A stretch of DNA of 64,000 nucleotides from Aquisalinus flavus (lineage in GTDB: Bacteria > Pseudomonadota > Alphaproteobacteria > Caulobacterales > Parvularculaceae), in contig NZ_CP042288.1 in assembly GCF_022559625.1 (NCBI RefSeq), positions 2,614,155-2,678,154 on the forward strand. Reading direction: 5' to 3'. Below the pieces are notes generated by a model that ran no database searches, was not told where the DNA came from, and worked only from the letters and a program-made list of their open reading frames with translations. The position numbers and the translations under genes are program-made. Below, one piece after another: positions 35,752 to 43,755 of the stretch; position 1 is the stretch's first letter, and the number at the start of each line of letters is the position of its first letter.

Positions 35752-37287
35752 CTATTTCTTCTTGGAACCGGGAAGGCCCGGCAGGCCGAGTTTCGACAAT
35801 TCGTCTTCGGACGGCATCTTGCCACCGCCCATTCCACCGGGGCCACCGCCAAGGCCGGGCAGGCCGCCGCCCATAGCCCCGCCAAAGCCGGGAGGCATCT
35901 TGCCACCGCCCATGCCGCCGCCAGCCATGCCGGGCATGCCGCCACCACCCATCATGCCGGCGAGGCCTTTCATGCCGCCCTTCTTGCCCATCTTCTTCAT
36001 CATGGTGGACATGCCCTGATAGGCTTTCAGCAGGCGGTTGATCTCCTGCACGCTGGTGCCGGAACCGGCGGCGATACGCTTCTTGCGGGACGCATTGAGC
36101 ACTTTCGGGTTCTTGCGTTCCTTTTTCGTCATGGAGCTGATGATCGCCTCCTGACGGGCGATTTCCTTGCCCTCGAAACCGCCAGCGGCGTCGAGCTGTT
36201 TCTTCATCTTGCCCATGCCGGGCATCATGCCCATGATCGCGCCCATGCCGCCCATGCGACGCATCTGCCTGAACTGGTCGGCGAGATCATCGAGATCGAA
36301 CTGCCCCTTGGACAGTTTCTTCGCCATCGCCTCGGCTTTTTCCTGGTCGACCTCTTCGGATGCCTTTTCGACCAGGGAGACGATGTCGCCCATGCCAAGA
36401 ATGCGGCCGGCCATGCGCCGGGGATCGAACACATCGAGCGCATCGAGCTTCTCACCGATACCGATCAGCTTGATCGGCGCACCGGTGACAGCCCGCATGG
36501 ACAGGGCGGCACCGCCGCGGCCATCGCCATCGATCCGTGTCATGACGACACCGGAGACCGGCACGCGCGCCTTGAACTTCTCCGCCGTCTGAACCGCGTC
36601 CTGGCCGGTCAGGGAGTCGACGACCAGCAGCGTTTCCGCCGGGTTGGCGATCCTGTGGACCTCGGCGATCTCGGCCATCAGCTGCTCGTCGATCGACAGG
36701 CGGCCGGCCGTGTCGAGCATGACGACATCGTAACCGCCGAGACGGGCCGCTTCCATCGCGCGCCTGGCAATGTCGACCGGCTGCTGGCCGGCGATGATCG
36801 GGAGGGTCTTGACCTGCGCCTGTTCGCCGAGAATTTTCAGTTGCTCCTGCGCGGCCGGGCGGCGCGTGTCGAGCGAGGCCATGAGGACCTTTTTCTTCTC
36901 CTTCTTCTGAAGGCGCAGGGCGATCTTGGCGGTCGATGTCGTCTTGCCCGAGCCCTGCAGACCGATCATGAGGATGGCAGCCGGCGGCGCGACATTGAGA
37001 TCGAGCGCGTGCTCGTCTTCGGCCCCGCCGAGCATGTCGACGAGGGCGTCGTGGACGATCTTGATGACCTGCTGTCCCGGCGTGACCGAGCGCAGCACAT
37101 CCTGGCCGATGGCGCGCTCCTTGACCTTGGCGATGAACTCGCGCGCCACCGGCAGGGCGACGTCAGCCTCGAGCAGGGCGACACGCACCTCGCGCATCGC
37201 CTCGCTGACATCAGCCTCGCTCAGGGAGCCGCGGCCACGCAGCTTGTCAAAGACGCCGGATAGCCTGTCGCTCAGGGTTTCAAACAT
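35752..37287 (-). CDS. ffh: Signal recognition particle GTPase Ffh
   Basis: 511 residues. Delivers nascent membrane proteins with 4.5S RNA to FtsY. The N domain starts MFETLSDRLSGVFDKLRGRG; the G domain has G1 LQGSGKTTSTAKIAL and DTAGRLSIDEQL; the M domain is Met-rich (QMRRMGGMGAIMGMMPGMGKM) and ends in a long Gly/Met-rich tail with GGMG repeats. ATG 37287 has GAGAGGATC upstream and the conserved start; the ORF open to 37371 adds unconserved residues. Confidence 0.97.
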   Translation of the reverse strand: MFETLSDRLSGVFDKLRGRGSLSEADVSEAMREVRVALLEADVALPVAREFIAKVKERAIGQDVLRSVTPGQQVIKIVHDALVDMLGGAEDEHALDLNVAPPAAILMIGLQGSGKTTSTAKIALRLQKKEKKKVLMASLDTRRPAAQEQLKILGEQAQVKTLPIIAGQQPVDIARRAMEAARLGGYDVVMLDTAGRLSIDEQLMAEIAEVHRIANPAETLLVVDSLTGQDAVQTAEKFKARVPVSGVVMTRIDGDGRGGAALSMRAVTGAPIKLIGIGEKLDALDVFDPRRMAGRILGMGDIVSLVEKASEEVDQEKAEAMAKKLSKGQFDLDDLADQFRQMRRMGGMGAIMGMMPGMGKMKKQLDAAGGFEGKEIARQEAIISSMTKKERKNPKVLNASRKKRIAAGSGTSVQEINRLLKAYQGMSTMMKKMGKKGGMKGLAGMMGGGGMPGMAGGGMGGGKMPPGFGGAMGGGLPGLGGGPGGMGGGKMPSEDELSKLGLPGLPGSKKK

Positions 37288-37549
37288 ATCGATCCTCTCA
37301 AGATTACTGCGCCCGGGCGCCCGGGCCCGCCGCGGCGGGAAACCATGCACCAAAAGCCCCCGTGAGCGCATTACGCCGACGGAGGGACATCCCCGGCCCC
37401 GTCCTCCATGTAGGTGCGCGATCGCGCAAAGTCAGAGGGGTCGTGCCGGCAGACGCGGAAATCTCATGGAATTTCCGTAAAAGCGATGCGAGCCTTACAG
37501 GCTGAAGCCCGCAAGGTCAAGCAAGACGGGCCCGTTGGCGAAACATGCC

Positions 37550-38569
37550 CTATTCGGCCAGTTCGATATGCTCGCAGGCAATGCGCAGGACGCCGATCAT
37601 GGACACCCGCCGATGGGTGATCGTGTAGAGCGGGATACGCTGCATGTAGAGCTCGAAATTGACCTTGTCCTCGAACCGGCGGCGGATGATCGCCGCGATA
37701 TCGTCGCCAATATCCATGACCTCGTTGACGAACGGGCTGACGAGGAACATCCCGTCGATCGCCCCCAGCATCAGCGCGACATCGCCGGCCATGGCGCCCA
37801 GCGCATTGGCGAAACAGTGGATCGCCTCGAGGCAGTGCGGATCGGCCTCGTTGCGGGCGTAGAGCAGGATTTCCTGGGCACGCAGGTCGACGGTCTTGCT
37901 ACCGGCCTTCGCCGCAATATAGCTATAGAGGGTTTCCAGCCCGGGATAGCTGACGACATCGTCGAAGGTGAGCCGGACGCCGCGGTCCAGATAATGCATC
38001 ATGAAATCCGCCTGCCACCTGTCGCATGGGGCGAAATTGGCGTGGCCGCCCTCGGAATCGATCACCTGCACGGTCTTGCCGGTATGAATGACGCTGGCAA
38101 CACCGAGACCATAGGTCGGCACGGTCAGGCCGTAGCGCCCCTTGCGATGGGCATAGACCGGCTGTTCCTGGCCGGCGATGCTGGCGACGTCCTTCGGGTC
38201 AAGCCATGGCAGGGCCGAGCCCATGGCGACGCAATCGTTAGCGTTAACAATTCGAGTGAAGGCAAAGGCGTCCCGGATCTCGTCAAGCGTGAAGGTCAAA
38301 TCGCTGCCCGGAATGATGATCCTATCGCCGATCCGCGGTCCGGCATGGGACAGCGCCAGAACCGACGGCATCGCGCCCATCCCGCCATGCTGGTCGATGT
38401 AATGGCGCAATAGGCAGATAATGTTATCGAAATCACTGGTCTGAATCTTGAGATAATGGCCAAGGACGGGCTTGTTGCCCGCCTCATCCATGCCGATCCC
38501 CATCGCGAAGCGGGTTACGCCGCGCGTGATCTCGACGACGAGAGCGTCGAATTCCGGCTTGTCGCTCAA
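37550..38569 (-). CDS. Divergent glucokinase-like protein with altered phosphate-binding motif
   Basis: 339 residues. The order of motifs matches bacterial glucokinase (PF02685): HAGPRIGDRIIIPGSDLTFTLDEIRDAF, VNANDCVAMGSALPWL (the ND pair includes the catalytic Asp), YGLGVASVIHTG, the sugar-binding DSEGGHANFAPCD (EGGH), ALGAMAGDVALMLGAIDGMFL, and PLYTITHRRVSMIGV near the end. The N-terminal ATP-phosphate loop, normally DIGGTNARFAL, reads VEITRGVTRFAM, so the GGTN residues are lost. It may be a weak kinase or a sugar-sensing non-enzyme. Standing alone; about 240 bases separate it from the Ffh start. GAGGCATG-type ribosome site not strong. Confidence 0.65.
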   Translation of the reverse strand: MSDKPEFDALVVEITRGVTRFAMGIGMDEAGNKPVLGHYLKIQTSDFDNIICLLRHYIDQHGGMGAMPSVLALSHAGPRIGDRIIIPGSDLTFTLDEIRDAFAFTRIVNANDCVAMGSALPWLDPKDVASIAGQEQPVYAHRKGRYGLTVPTYGLGVASVIHTGKTVQVIDSEGGHANFAPCDRWQADFMMHYLDRGVRLTFDDVVSYPGLETLYSYIAAKAGSKTVDLRAQEILLYARNEADPHCLEAIHCFANALGAMAGDVALMLGAIDGMFLVSPFVNEVMDIGDDIAAIIRRRFEDKVNFELYMQRIPLYTITHRRVSMIGVLRIACEHIELAE

Positions 38570-38670
38570 GCATGCCTCCCTGATTCTTGTCTCGCCCGTG
38601 TTTGTCCGGGCGTTGTTTATCGCGCAAGGATGCAGGGTAATTTCTAGGGAGTCATTAACGTAAACGTAAA

Positions 38671-38695
38671 AGAGGGAAATTTAATATTTCCCTCT
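38671..38695 (-). terminator. Terminator of the TadG/TadE gene cluster
   Basis: Perfect 10-bp stem AGAGGGAAAT/ATTTCCCTCT with loop TTAAT. On the minus strand the tail is TTTTACGTTTACG. It lies about 50 bases after the last Tad-type gene. Confidence 0.8.
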
Positions 38696-38743
38696 CTCAA
38701 AAGCTGTGGCTGCCCAGAAATGTCCGGTCGTCAGACAATCCGA

Positions 38744-39646
38744 TCAGCAAAGACCGAACAGCCAAGCGAAGAAACCACAGCTGCCGCCACCGTTACCTCC
38801 GCCATTACCTCCGCCATTGCCGTTCCCGCCGCCGTTACCGCCGCCGTTACCGTTGCCGTTGCCATTGCCGCCGCCATTGCCGTTCCCGCCGCCGTTACCG
38901 TTGCCGTTTCCGTTGCCGTTACCGTTGCCATTGCCGTTGCCATTTCCGTTGCCATTGCCAGAGTTGCCGTCATCATTGCCGTCGGCATCACTGCCATGCC
39001 CGTTATCGCCGTCTTCCTCGCCTTCGCCCTCCGGGGCCTCGCTGTCGCCGCCGCCGTCGCCGGCATCGGTAGCATCGGAGGCACCTGCATAATCGATATC
39101 ATCGCTATATTCGATCTTGCTGGCATAGCGCGGCAGGCGGACGATTTCCTTTTTGAAGGTCAACGGCGCCATGTCGACGAAATAGCGGTTGTTGTCGTAT
39201 AGAATCGAAGTTTCTACACTGATGACCATATCCTTGGCATGATTGGTCGGATAGTTCCCCTTGCTGATCTTGTCACCTTTTTTGATGTTCGGCAGATCAT
39301 GGGACTTGCTCCAGTCCACTTCCCATTTATTGCCTTCGTCGACAAGGCGATACGCCGTGACACGGCCCCTGATCGTCATGTCGCTGCCATAGCGGGCAAG
39401 CACGAGTTCGGCAGCGTCGATGATCGTGTTGAACTCGTCATCATCCATCTCCATGGAACGGGTGACGAGGTCAGCCATGATGTCGGTCGCCCGCTGGGCA
39501 TCGCTCTTGGCCTTCACATAATCAAAGACACTGGCGGACCCGAAGATGAGCAGCACCATAAATGGCAGGATGATGGCGAACTCCATCGCCGCGATTCCCC
39601 GGGCGTCGCCCGAAAACCGGTTAAGTCTGTTGAACGTCTCTCTCAT
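38744..39646 (-). CDS. TadE-like pilus protein with long Gly/Asn repeat tail
   Basis: 300 residues. The N-terminus RGIAAMEFAIILPFMVLLIFGSASVFDYV is a type IV pseudopilin-like TadE helix with the conserved AxxEFA. The middle (about 60-200) is a soluble domain. The C-terminal third is acidic (EGEGEEDGDNGHGSDADG) and then about 65 residues of Gly-Asn repeat, ending SCGFFAWLFGLC. The repeat is encoded by near-exact CCGTTGCC-type units, so its length probably varies. ATG 39646 with AAGGGGGG upstream, 13 bases after the previous gene. Third gene of the cluster. Confidence 0.75.
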   Translation of the reverse strand: MRETFNRLNRFSGDARGIAAMEFAIILPFMVLLIFGSASVFDYVKAKSDAQRATDIMADLVTRSMEMDDDEFNTIIDAAELVLARYGSDMTIRGRVTAYRLVDEGNKWEVDWSKSHDLPNIKKGDKISKGNYPTNHAKDMVISVETSILYDNNRYFVDMAPLTFKKEIVRLPRYASKIEYSDDIDYAGASDATDAGDGGGDSEAPEGEGEEDGDNGHGSDADGNDDGNSGNGNGNGNGNGNGNGNGNGNGNGGGNGNGGGNGNGNGNGGGNGGGNGNGGGNGGGNGGGSCGFFAWLFGLC

Positions 39647-39659
39647 GGTCCACCCCCCT

Positions 39660-40241
39660 TTAGAATGGCTCATTGCGAATAACGGTAGAAGCCGTCAGCT
39701 CGTATTTTCCGGGTGCTGACTCTGGCAGTTGCAACCCGGCATTGACGAGATAGAAAGTCAGGTTCTTTAGGCCCGGCACGAGCAGGCTCGTATTCACGCA
39801 GACGCGGATGTAAACAATGTCACCGCCGGCTGTGGATGCGAAAGTCGGCTTGTCGTCGTCTGCCAGTGTCTCGCCGGTATTCACGCATGTCGCAGCGCCG
39901 GGATCGAAACTGGCGTAGCCGGACAATTTACGGATCTCGAGGGTCACATTGCCATCACAGCCGATGACCGTATGAACAGAATCGCAGAAAATATCAATGA
40001 CGTCCTCGGCACTCTTGCCCTTGGCCTTGCCGGTATAGATCTGGCGCGAGATTTCCGACACCCCGTGATCGACCATGCCGATCTTGAGATACATCATGCC
40101 CGCCTCGAACCCCGAGAAGAGGATCGCAAAGAACAGCGGCGACAGGATGGCAAACTCGATGACGGCAGACCCGCGCCGGTTGCTGGCGAAAAGCCTGTAG
40201 TTTCCAAACAGTGCAGAAAATCTCTTGTGCCTGAAAGACAT
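39660..40241 (-). CDS. TadE-family pilus assembly protein
   Basis: 193 residues. RRGSAVIEFAILSPLFFAILFSGFEAGMMYL is the TadE/TadF hydrophobic helix with conserved Glu. The rest is a soluble domain with Cys pairs (DIFCDSVHTVIGCDG, GAATCVNTG) that could form disulfides. It forms minor pilins of the tight-adherence (Flp) system. ATG 40241 has GAGGA 8 bases upstream. A GTG at 40256 overlapping the previous stop is an alternative start. Confidence 0.85.
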   Translation of the reverse strand: MSFRHKRFSALFGNYRLFASNRRGSAVIEFAILSPLFFAILFSGFEAGMMYLKIGMVDHGVSEISRQIYTGKAKGKSAEDVIDIFCDSVHTVIGCDGNVTLEIRKLSGYASFDPGAATCVNTGETLADDDKPTFASTAGGDIVYIRVCVNTSLLVPGLKNLTFYLVNAGLQLPESAPGKYELTASTVIRNEPF

Positions 40242-40252
40242 CCTTGAATTCC

Positions 40253-41605
40253 TCACAAGGTCAGCCGGACGCCATTGATACTGGCGGCGATGGATTTGAA
40301 GGCGCTACTGATGTCGGTATCCTCGATATAGTAGTACTGCGAGGTATTCGATGCGCAGTCGCGCAGGATGATGTCAGAGTTGCCACCCTTGGCGATCTGG
40401 AACCCGATCGTGTAGACCATGACGCCATTGGCCTTGGCCTCGTTACAGACCTGGGTGAAGTTTGTGCGGTTCTGCGCGTTGCTGTACTTCTGATAGCCGC
40501 AGTTCTGCCAGACCCACTTTTTCTGATAGTTGCTCCACGCCCAGTACCCAAGCACATCGCAACCATCGTTCGGTCGCATGTGGTCGGTGGCCTCGCCATC
40601 GGTCATGATAATCAGGGCTTTCATCACGCCGCTATTATAGGCGGCCGGATGCTTCGCCTGCTGATCACCGCTGATATGACCCTTCATGTCGGGCGCGAGG
40701 GCTTTCAGACCCACCAGGGCCCCGACATCAAGACTGGTATTCCTTGAAATCGTCAGGTCGTCAATCTTGTCCTTGAGATCGCTGCTGTTATTCGACAGGT
40801 AAAGCGCTTCATTGTTGCTTTCCGGACAATGGCGCAAGGACGCATCCGGATCATCCTTGAATCGAGGCATCACGTCGAGTGAATTGGCCGCTGGCTTGTT
40901 GTCGTCAAACATGCCGACGTCCCACTCGACACAGCCATCCCAGATGTGGCCGTCCGAAAAATTCGTGTCGTGATTTGTATCGATATCGGCAGTCCTGGCG
41001 AAACTCTTGAAATCGTCGCCAACGTTCACATTCGAGGAAAACGGGATGATGCTGATCGTCGTCTGGTTTTTCATTTTGTCGGTCAGAACCGCGTCGATGA
41101 AGTCTTCGGCCGCGTCCTGCATGTTGGTGAACTTGGTACCATTCATCGAACCGGATATATCAAGAACAAGGGCGATCTCGATATCGGAATAGGTCTGCGT
41201 ACCGGATGAGGCGATCCTGATATCCATCTTGTTCATGCCGAACATGCCAAGGAAGAAAGTCTGCATCTCGTAGTTTGCCGTAACGTCGACCGTCTTGCCG
41301 TTCAACACCTCGGCGACCTTGACATCGAGCTTGATGGCGGACGGGTCGAGCTTGCTCTGGCGCAGGCCGGCCTTGATGAACTGTTCCACGGTTTTTTTCG
41401 GGTCGTTATTGTTGTTGATCTCGGAGATCGCAAGAACGCCGGCATCGACCACGCCCTGGATTTCAGAGCGCATCTGGTTCATGCGCACGATATCAACGGC
41501 ACCGCCGAGCAGCCCCAGAAGCGGAACCGCGACAAGCGCCGTCATCATCGCGACATTGCCGCGCTGGTTGCCGCCGAATGCTTTCAGGTTTGTCAGAACA
41601 CCCAT
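40253..41605 (-). CDS. TadG-like protein with von Willebrand A domain
   Basis: 450 residues. An N-terminal TadE-like helix (NQRGNVAMMTALVAVPLLGLLGGAVDIV) is followed by a vWA domain whose MIDAS motif is VLDISGSMNGTKF, with ALIIMTDGEATDHM later. TadG proteins sit in the Tad/Flp pilus machinery envelope part. First gene of a three-gene cluster; the ATPase, prepilin and secretin genes of a Tad locus are not in the window. ATG 41605 is taken; an in-frame ATG at 41629 is possible. Confidence 0.85.
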   Translation of the reverse strand: MGVLTNLKAFGGNQRGNVAMMTALVAVPLLGLLGGAVDIVRMNQMRSEIQGVVDAGVLAISEINNNNDPKKTVEQFIKAGLRQSKLDPSAIKLDVKVAEVLNGKTVDVTANYEMQTFFLGMFGMNKMDIRIASSGTQTYSDIEIALVLDISGSMNGTKFTNMQDAAEDFIDAVLTDKMKNQTTISIIPFSSNVNVGDDFKSFARTADIDTNHDTNFSDGHIWDGCVEWDVGMFDDNKPAANSLDVMPRFKDDPDASLRHCPESNNEALYLSNNSSDLKDKIDDLTISRNTSLDVGALVGLKALAPDMKGHISGDQQAKHPAAYNSGVMKALIIMTDGEATDHMRPNDGCDVLGYWAWSNYQKKWVWQNCGYQKYSNAQNRTNFTQVCNEAKANGVMVYTIGFQIAKGGNSDIILRDCASNTSQYYYIEDTDISSAFKSIAASINGVRLTL

Positions 41606-41654
41606 CGGGCACACCCCATAGAACTTCATTTGAGTTGAATTTTAGGGAATGTGC

Positions 41655-41670
41655 GTTAATGGCGCGTTGA
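41655..41670 (-). promoter_or_regulatory. Candidate CtrA box upstream of the TadG-like gene
   Basis: The minus strand reads TCAA-CGCGCCA-TTAAC, one mismatch from TTAA-N7-TTAAC. It lies about 50 bases before the gene start; a GTTAAC follows at 41679. Tad pilus genes are CtrA targets in Caulobacter, so the match is reasonable. Confidence 0.35.
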
Positions 41671-41831
41671 TAAATCCGGTTAACGCGGCATTATCGAGGA
41701 ATATTTGTGTACAGATGGTTTACGAGTGGTAAATACCGGCGCGAACGCCTTGTTTCAGCTTCCGTCAGCATCATTGATAAAATTGAAAAATTTATTATCC
41801 CGATGCGAAGGATTTGAGCTGGCACGGTTTT

Positions 41832-42329
41832 CTATACGTCGAACCGGCCCAGATCGGTGTTCTTTTTGAGGTTTCCGGCGACAAAGACGCGTCCGTTCAT
41901 TACGCCGTGAACACCGGCCGGCAGGCATTGTGCGGCAATGATCGCCCCGCCGAGATTGAACGGCCCGTCGGAATGGAACAGCGAAAACGGGCGCATCGCG
42001 CCGGTGAGAACGACCGTCTTTGGCTGGCCCTTCAGCGCCGTGTCGAGATAGCGGGCGGTGTCACCCATCGTGCTTGTGCCATGGGTGACAACAAGGGCGT
42101 CCTCCGTGGCTGCGCGTATCGTCTGCGCCAGCATTTCCCGGTGGTCATCGGTCATGTTGAGGCTGTCGAGCATCATCGCGACCTGGGTGACCGGAAAGTG
42201 GCAGCGGCCGTAATGAAGAATTTCAGGGATCTGGGTCGACCCGTCTGCGGCAAAGGCAAGCGCCTCCGTATAAGGATCGTGCACCTTGTCAATGGTGCCA
42301 CCGGTCACGAGAATGCGCACAGGCTTCAT
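41832..42329 (-). CDS. Single-domain asparaginase-like protein with altered active site
   Basis: 165 residues, about half of a normal type I/II asparaginase. The N-terminal domain motifs are VTGGTIDK (nucleophile Thr) and VVTHGTSTMGDTARYL. The latter is normally HGTDTM, so the catalytic Asp is Ser here. GNLKKNTDLGRFD keeps the Lys region. The C-terminal domain that completes the usual dimeric site is absent. Its start overlaps the upstream symporter stop by four bases, pointing to a shared role with acidic amino acids or asparagine. Confidence 0.85.
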   Translation of the reverse strand: MKPVRILVTGGTIDKVHDPYTEALAFAADGSTQIPEILHYGRCHFPVTQVAMMLDSLNMTDDHREMLAQTIRAATEDALVVTHGTSTMGDTARYLDTALKGQPKTVVLTGAMRPFSLFHSDGPFNLGGAIIAAQCLPAGVHGVMNGRVFVAGNLKKNTDLGRFDV

Positions 42330-43654
42330 TGTTTCGTCTTTCCGCGGAACACGTCCTCATCGAGCGCGTCTTCCCATTTTGCAACGACGGTCGCGACAGC
42401 GGCATCGCCGGTTACATTGGTCAAGGTCCGCATCATGTCGAGCAGGCGGTCGAAGGGAAAGATGAAGGCGATGACCAGAATTGCCTGTTCCTCGGGCACG
42501 TTGAAGACCGTCAGCACGGTAATCGCGAGGAAGAGAGAGGCCGACGGAATGCCGGCTGCGCCGATCGATGCCATGGTTGCGGTCAGGGCGATCATCACAT
42601 AGTCGATGAGCTCAAGCTCGATACCCAGCGCCTGCGCCGCGAACAGCGCGACGAGGCCGAGATAGATCGAGGTACCATCCATGTTGATGGTCGCGCCGAG
42701 CGGCAGAACCGAGCCGGCGACGGATTTCTTCACACCGAGATTGTTGCTGACATTGGAGATGGTGACGGGCAGCGTCGCCGACGAGGACGCGGTGGAATAG
42801 GCCGTCGCCATCGCGTCGAGAATGCCACTGATGAAGCGCACGAAAGGCAGGCCGAGCAGGATGCGGATGATGCCGCCATAGACGAAGACGATCTGGACGA
42901 GACAGGCCGCGTAAAGAGCGATCGCCAGCTTGCCGAGATTGACGAGGACGCCGAGGCCCTGTTCGCCGAGCACCCAGGCCATGAGGGCGAAGACGCCATA
43001 GGGCGCCAGCTCCATGATGAAGACGGTCATTTTCAGGATCGCGTCGGCGGCGGATTCCATGACCTCGCCGACCCGCTTGCCCTGTTCGCCGGCCATGAGA
43101 ATGCCGACGCCGAACAGGATGGCGAAGAAGATGATGCCGAGCACATCGGCGCTCACCATGGCGGCGACGGGATTGGTCGGGATGATTGCCAGCAGGCGGT
43201 CAACGAGCGATGGCGCCCCACCCTCGATCCGGCTGGTCAGGGTATCGACGGCAGAGGTGCTGGCCTGGCCGTAATCGACGCCGACACCGGGCTGCAGCAG
43301 GATGCCGAAGAGGATGCCGATCGTGACGGCGAAGACGGTCGTGCAGATATAAAAAGAGAGCGTCTTCAGCCCAAGCGAGCCGAGCCGTTTCGGGTCGCCC
43401 ATGGAGATCACCCCCGCGACCAGTGTCGTGAAGATCAACGGCACGACGAGCATGCGGATCAGATTGACGAAGGCCTGGCCGATGGGCTGGATCGCCGGCG
43501 CAGATTCCGGGAAGAAATAGCCGCAGGCCCCGCCGGCAATGAGCGCGAGGATTACCCGCAACCACAATGGCCATTTGGCCACGCGGCCAAGCAGGAAGAG
43601 AACGGCGAAGACCGCAAGGGTGATGATCCAGAAAGTTGCGGCGCCCAATGCCAT
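42326..43654 (-). CDS. Dicarboxylate/amino acid:cation symporter (GltP/DctA family)
   Basis: 442 residues. Elevator-type importer of C4-dicarboxylates or aspartate/glutamate coupled to Na+ or H+. About eight hydrophobic segments, the serine-rich hairpin STASSSATLPVTISNVSNNLGV, the LPLGATINMDGTSIYLGL motif (NMDGT binding site) and the second hairpin IGAAGIPSASLFLAITVL. First gene of a two-gene operon with the asparaginase-like protein. Confidence 0.95.
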   Translation of the reverse strand: MALGAATFWIITLAVFAVLFLLGRVAKWPLWLRVILALIAGGACGYFFPESAPAIQPIGQAFVNLIRMLVVPLIFTTLVAGVISMGDPKRLGSLGLKTLSFYICTTVFAVTIGILFGILLQPGVGVDYGQASTSAVDTLTSRIEGGAPSLVDRLLAIIPTNPVAAMVSADVLGIIFFAILFGVGILMAGEQGKRVGEVMESAADAILKMTVFIMELAPYGVFALMAWVLGEQGLGVLVNLGKLAIALYAACLVQIVFVYGGIIRILLGLPFVRFISGILDAMATAYSTASSSATLPVTISNVSNNLGVKKSVAGSVLPLGATINMDGTSIYLGLVALFAAQALGIELELIDYVMIALTATMASIGAAGIPSASLFLAITVLTVFNVPEEQAILVIAFIFPFDRLLDMMRTLTNVTGDAAVATVVAKWEDALDEDVFRGKTKQ

Positions 43655-43703
43655 GCGTGTTCCCCTTGTCGCGCTGATGCATGCACGCCCGACACGCCAT
43701 GCA

Positions 43704-43742
43704 GAAAGAAAAAGTCCCGGCGAGCACTATGCCTGCCGGGAC
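43704..43742 (-). terminator. Rho-independent terminator of the prolyl oligopeptidase gene
   Basis: 8-bp stem GTCCCGGC (43714-43721) with GCCGGGAC (43735-43742). On the minus strand it is followed by TTTTTCTTTC. It is 13 bases after the peptidase stop. Confidence 0.92.
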
Positions 43743-43755
43743 CTGTGAGGGCAAA

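Noticed and set aside
37288..37549. Possible gene between the glucokinase-like gene and ffh
   Set aside because: Only short frames without ribosome sites; very GC-rich sequence with no coding pattern. I see nothing there beyond the likely ffh promoter region.
38760..38960. Tandem short DNA repeats that could look like a CRISPR or satellite array
   Set aside because: They are in frame and encode the Gly-Asn tail of the TadE-like protein; there are no spacers.
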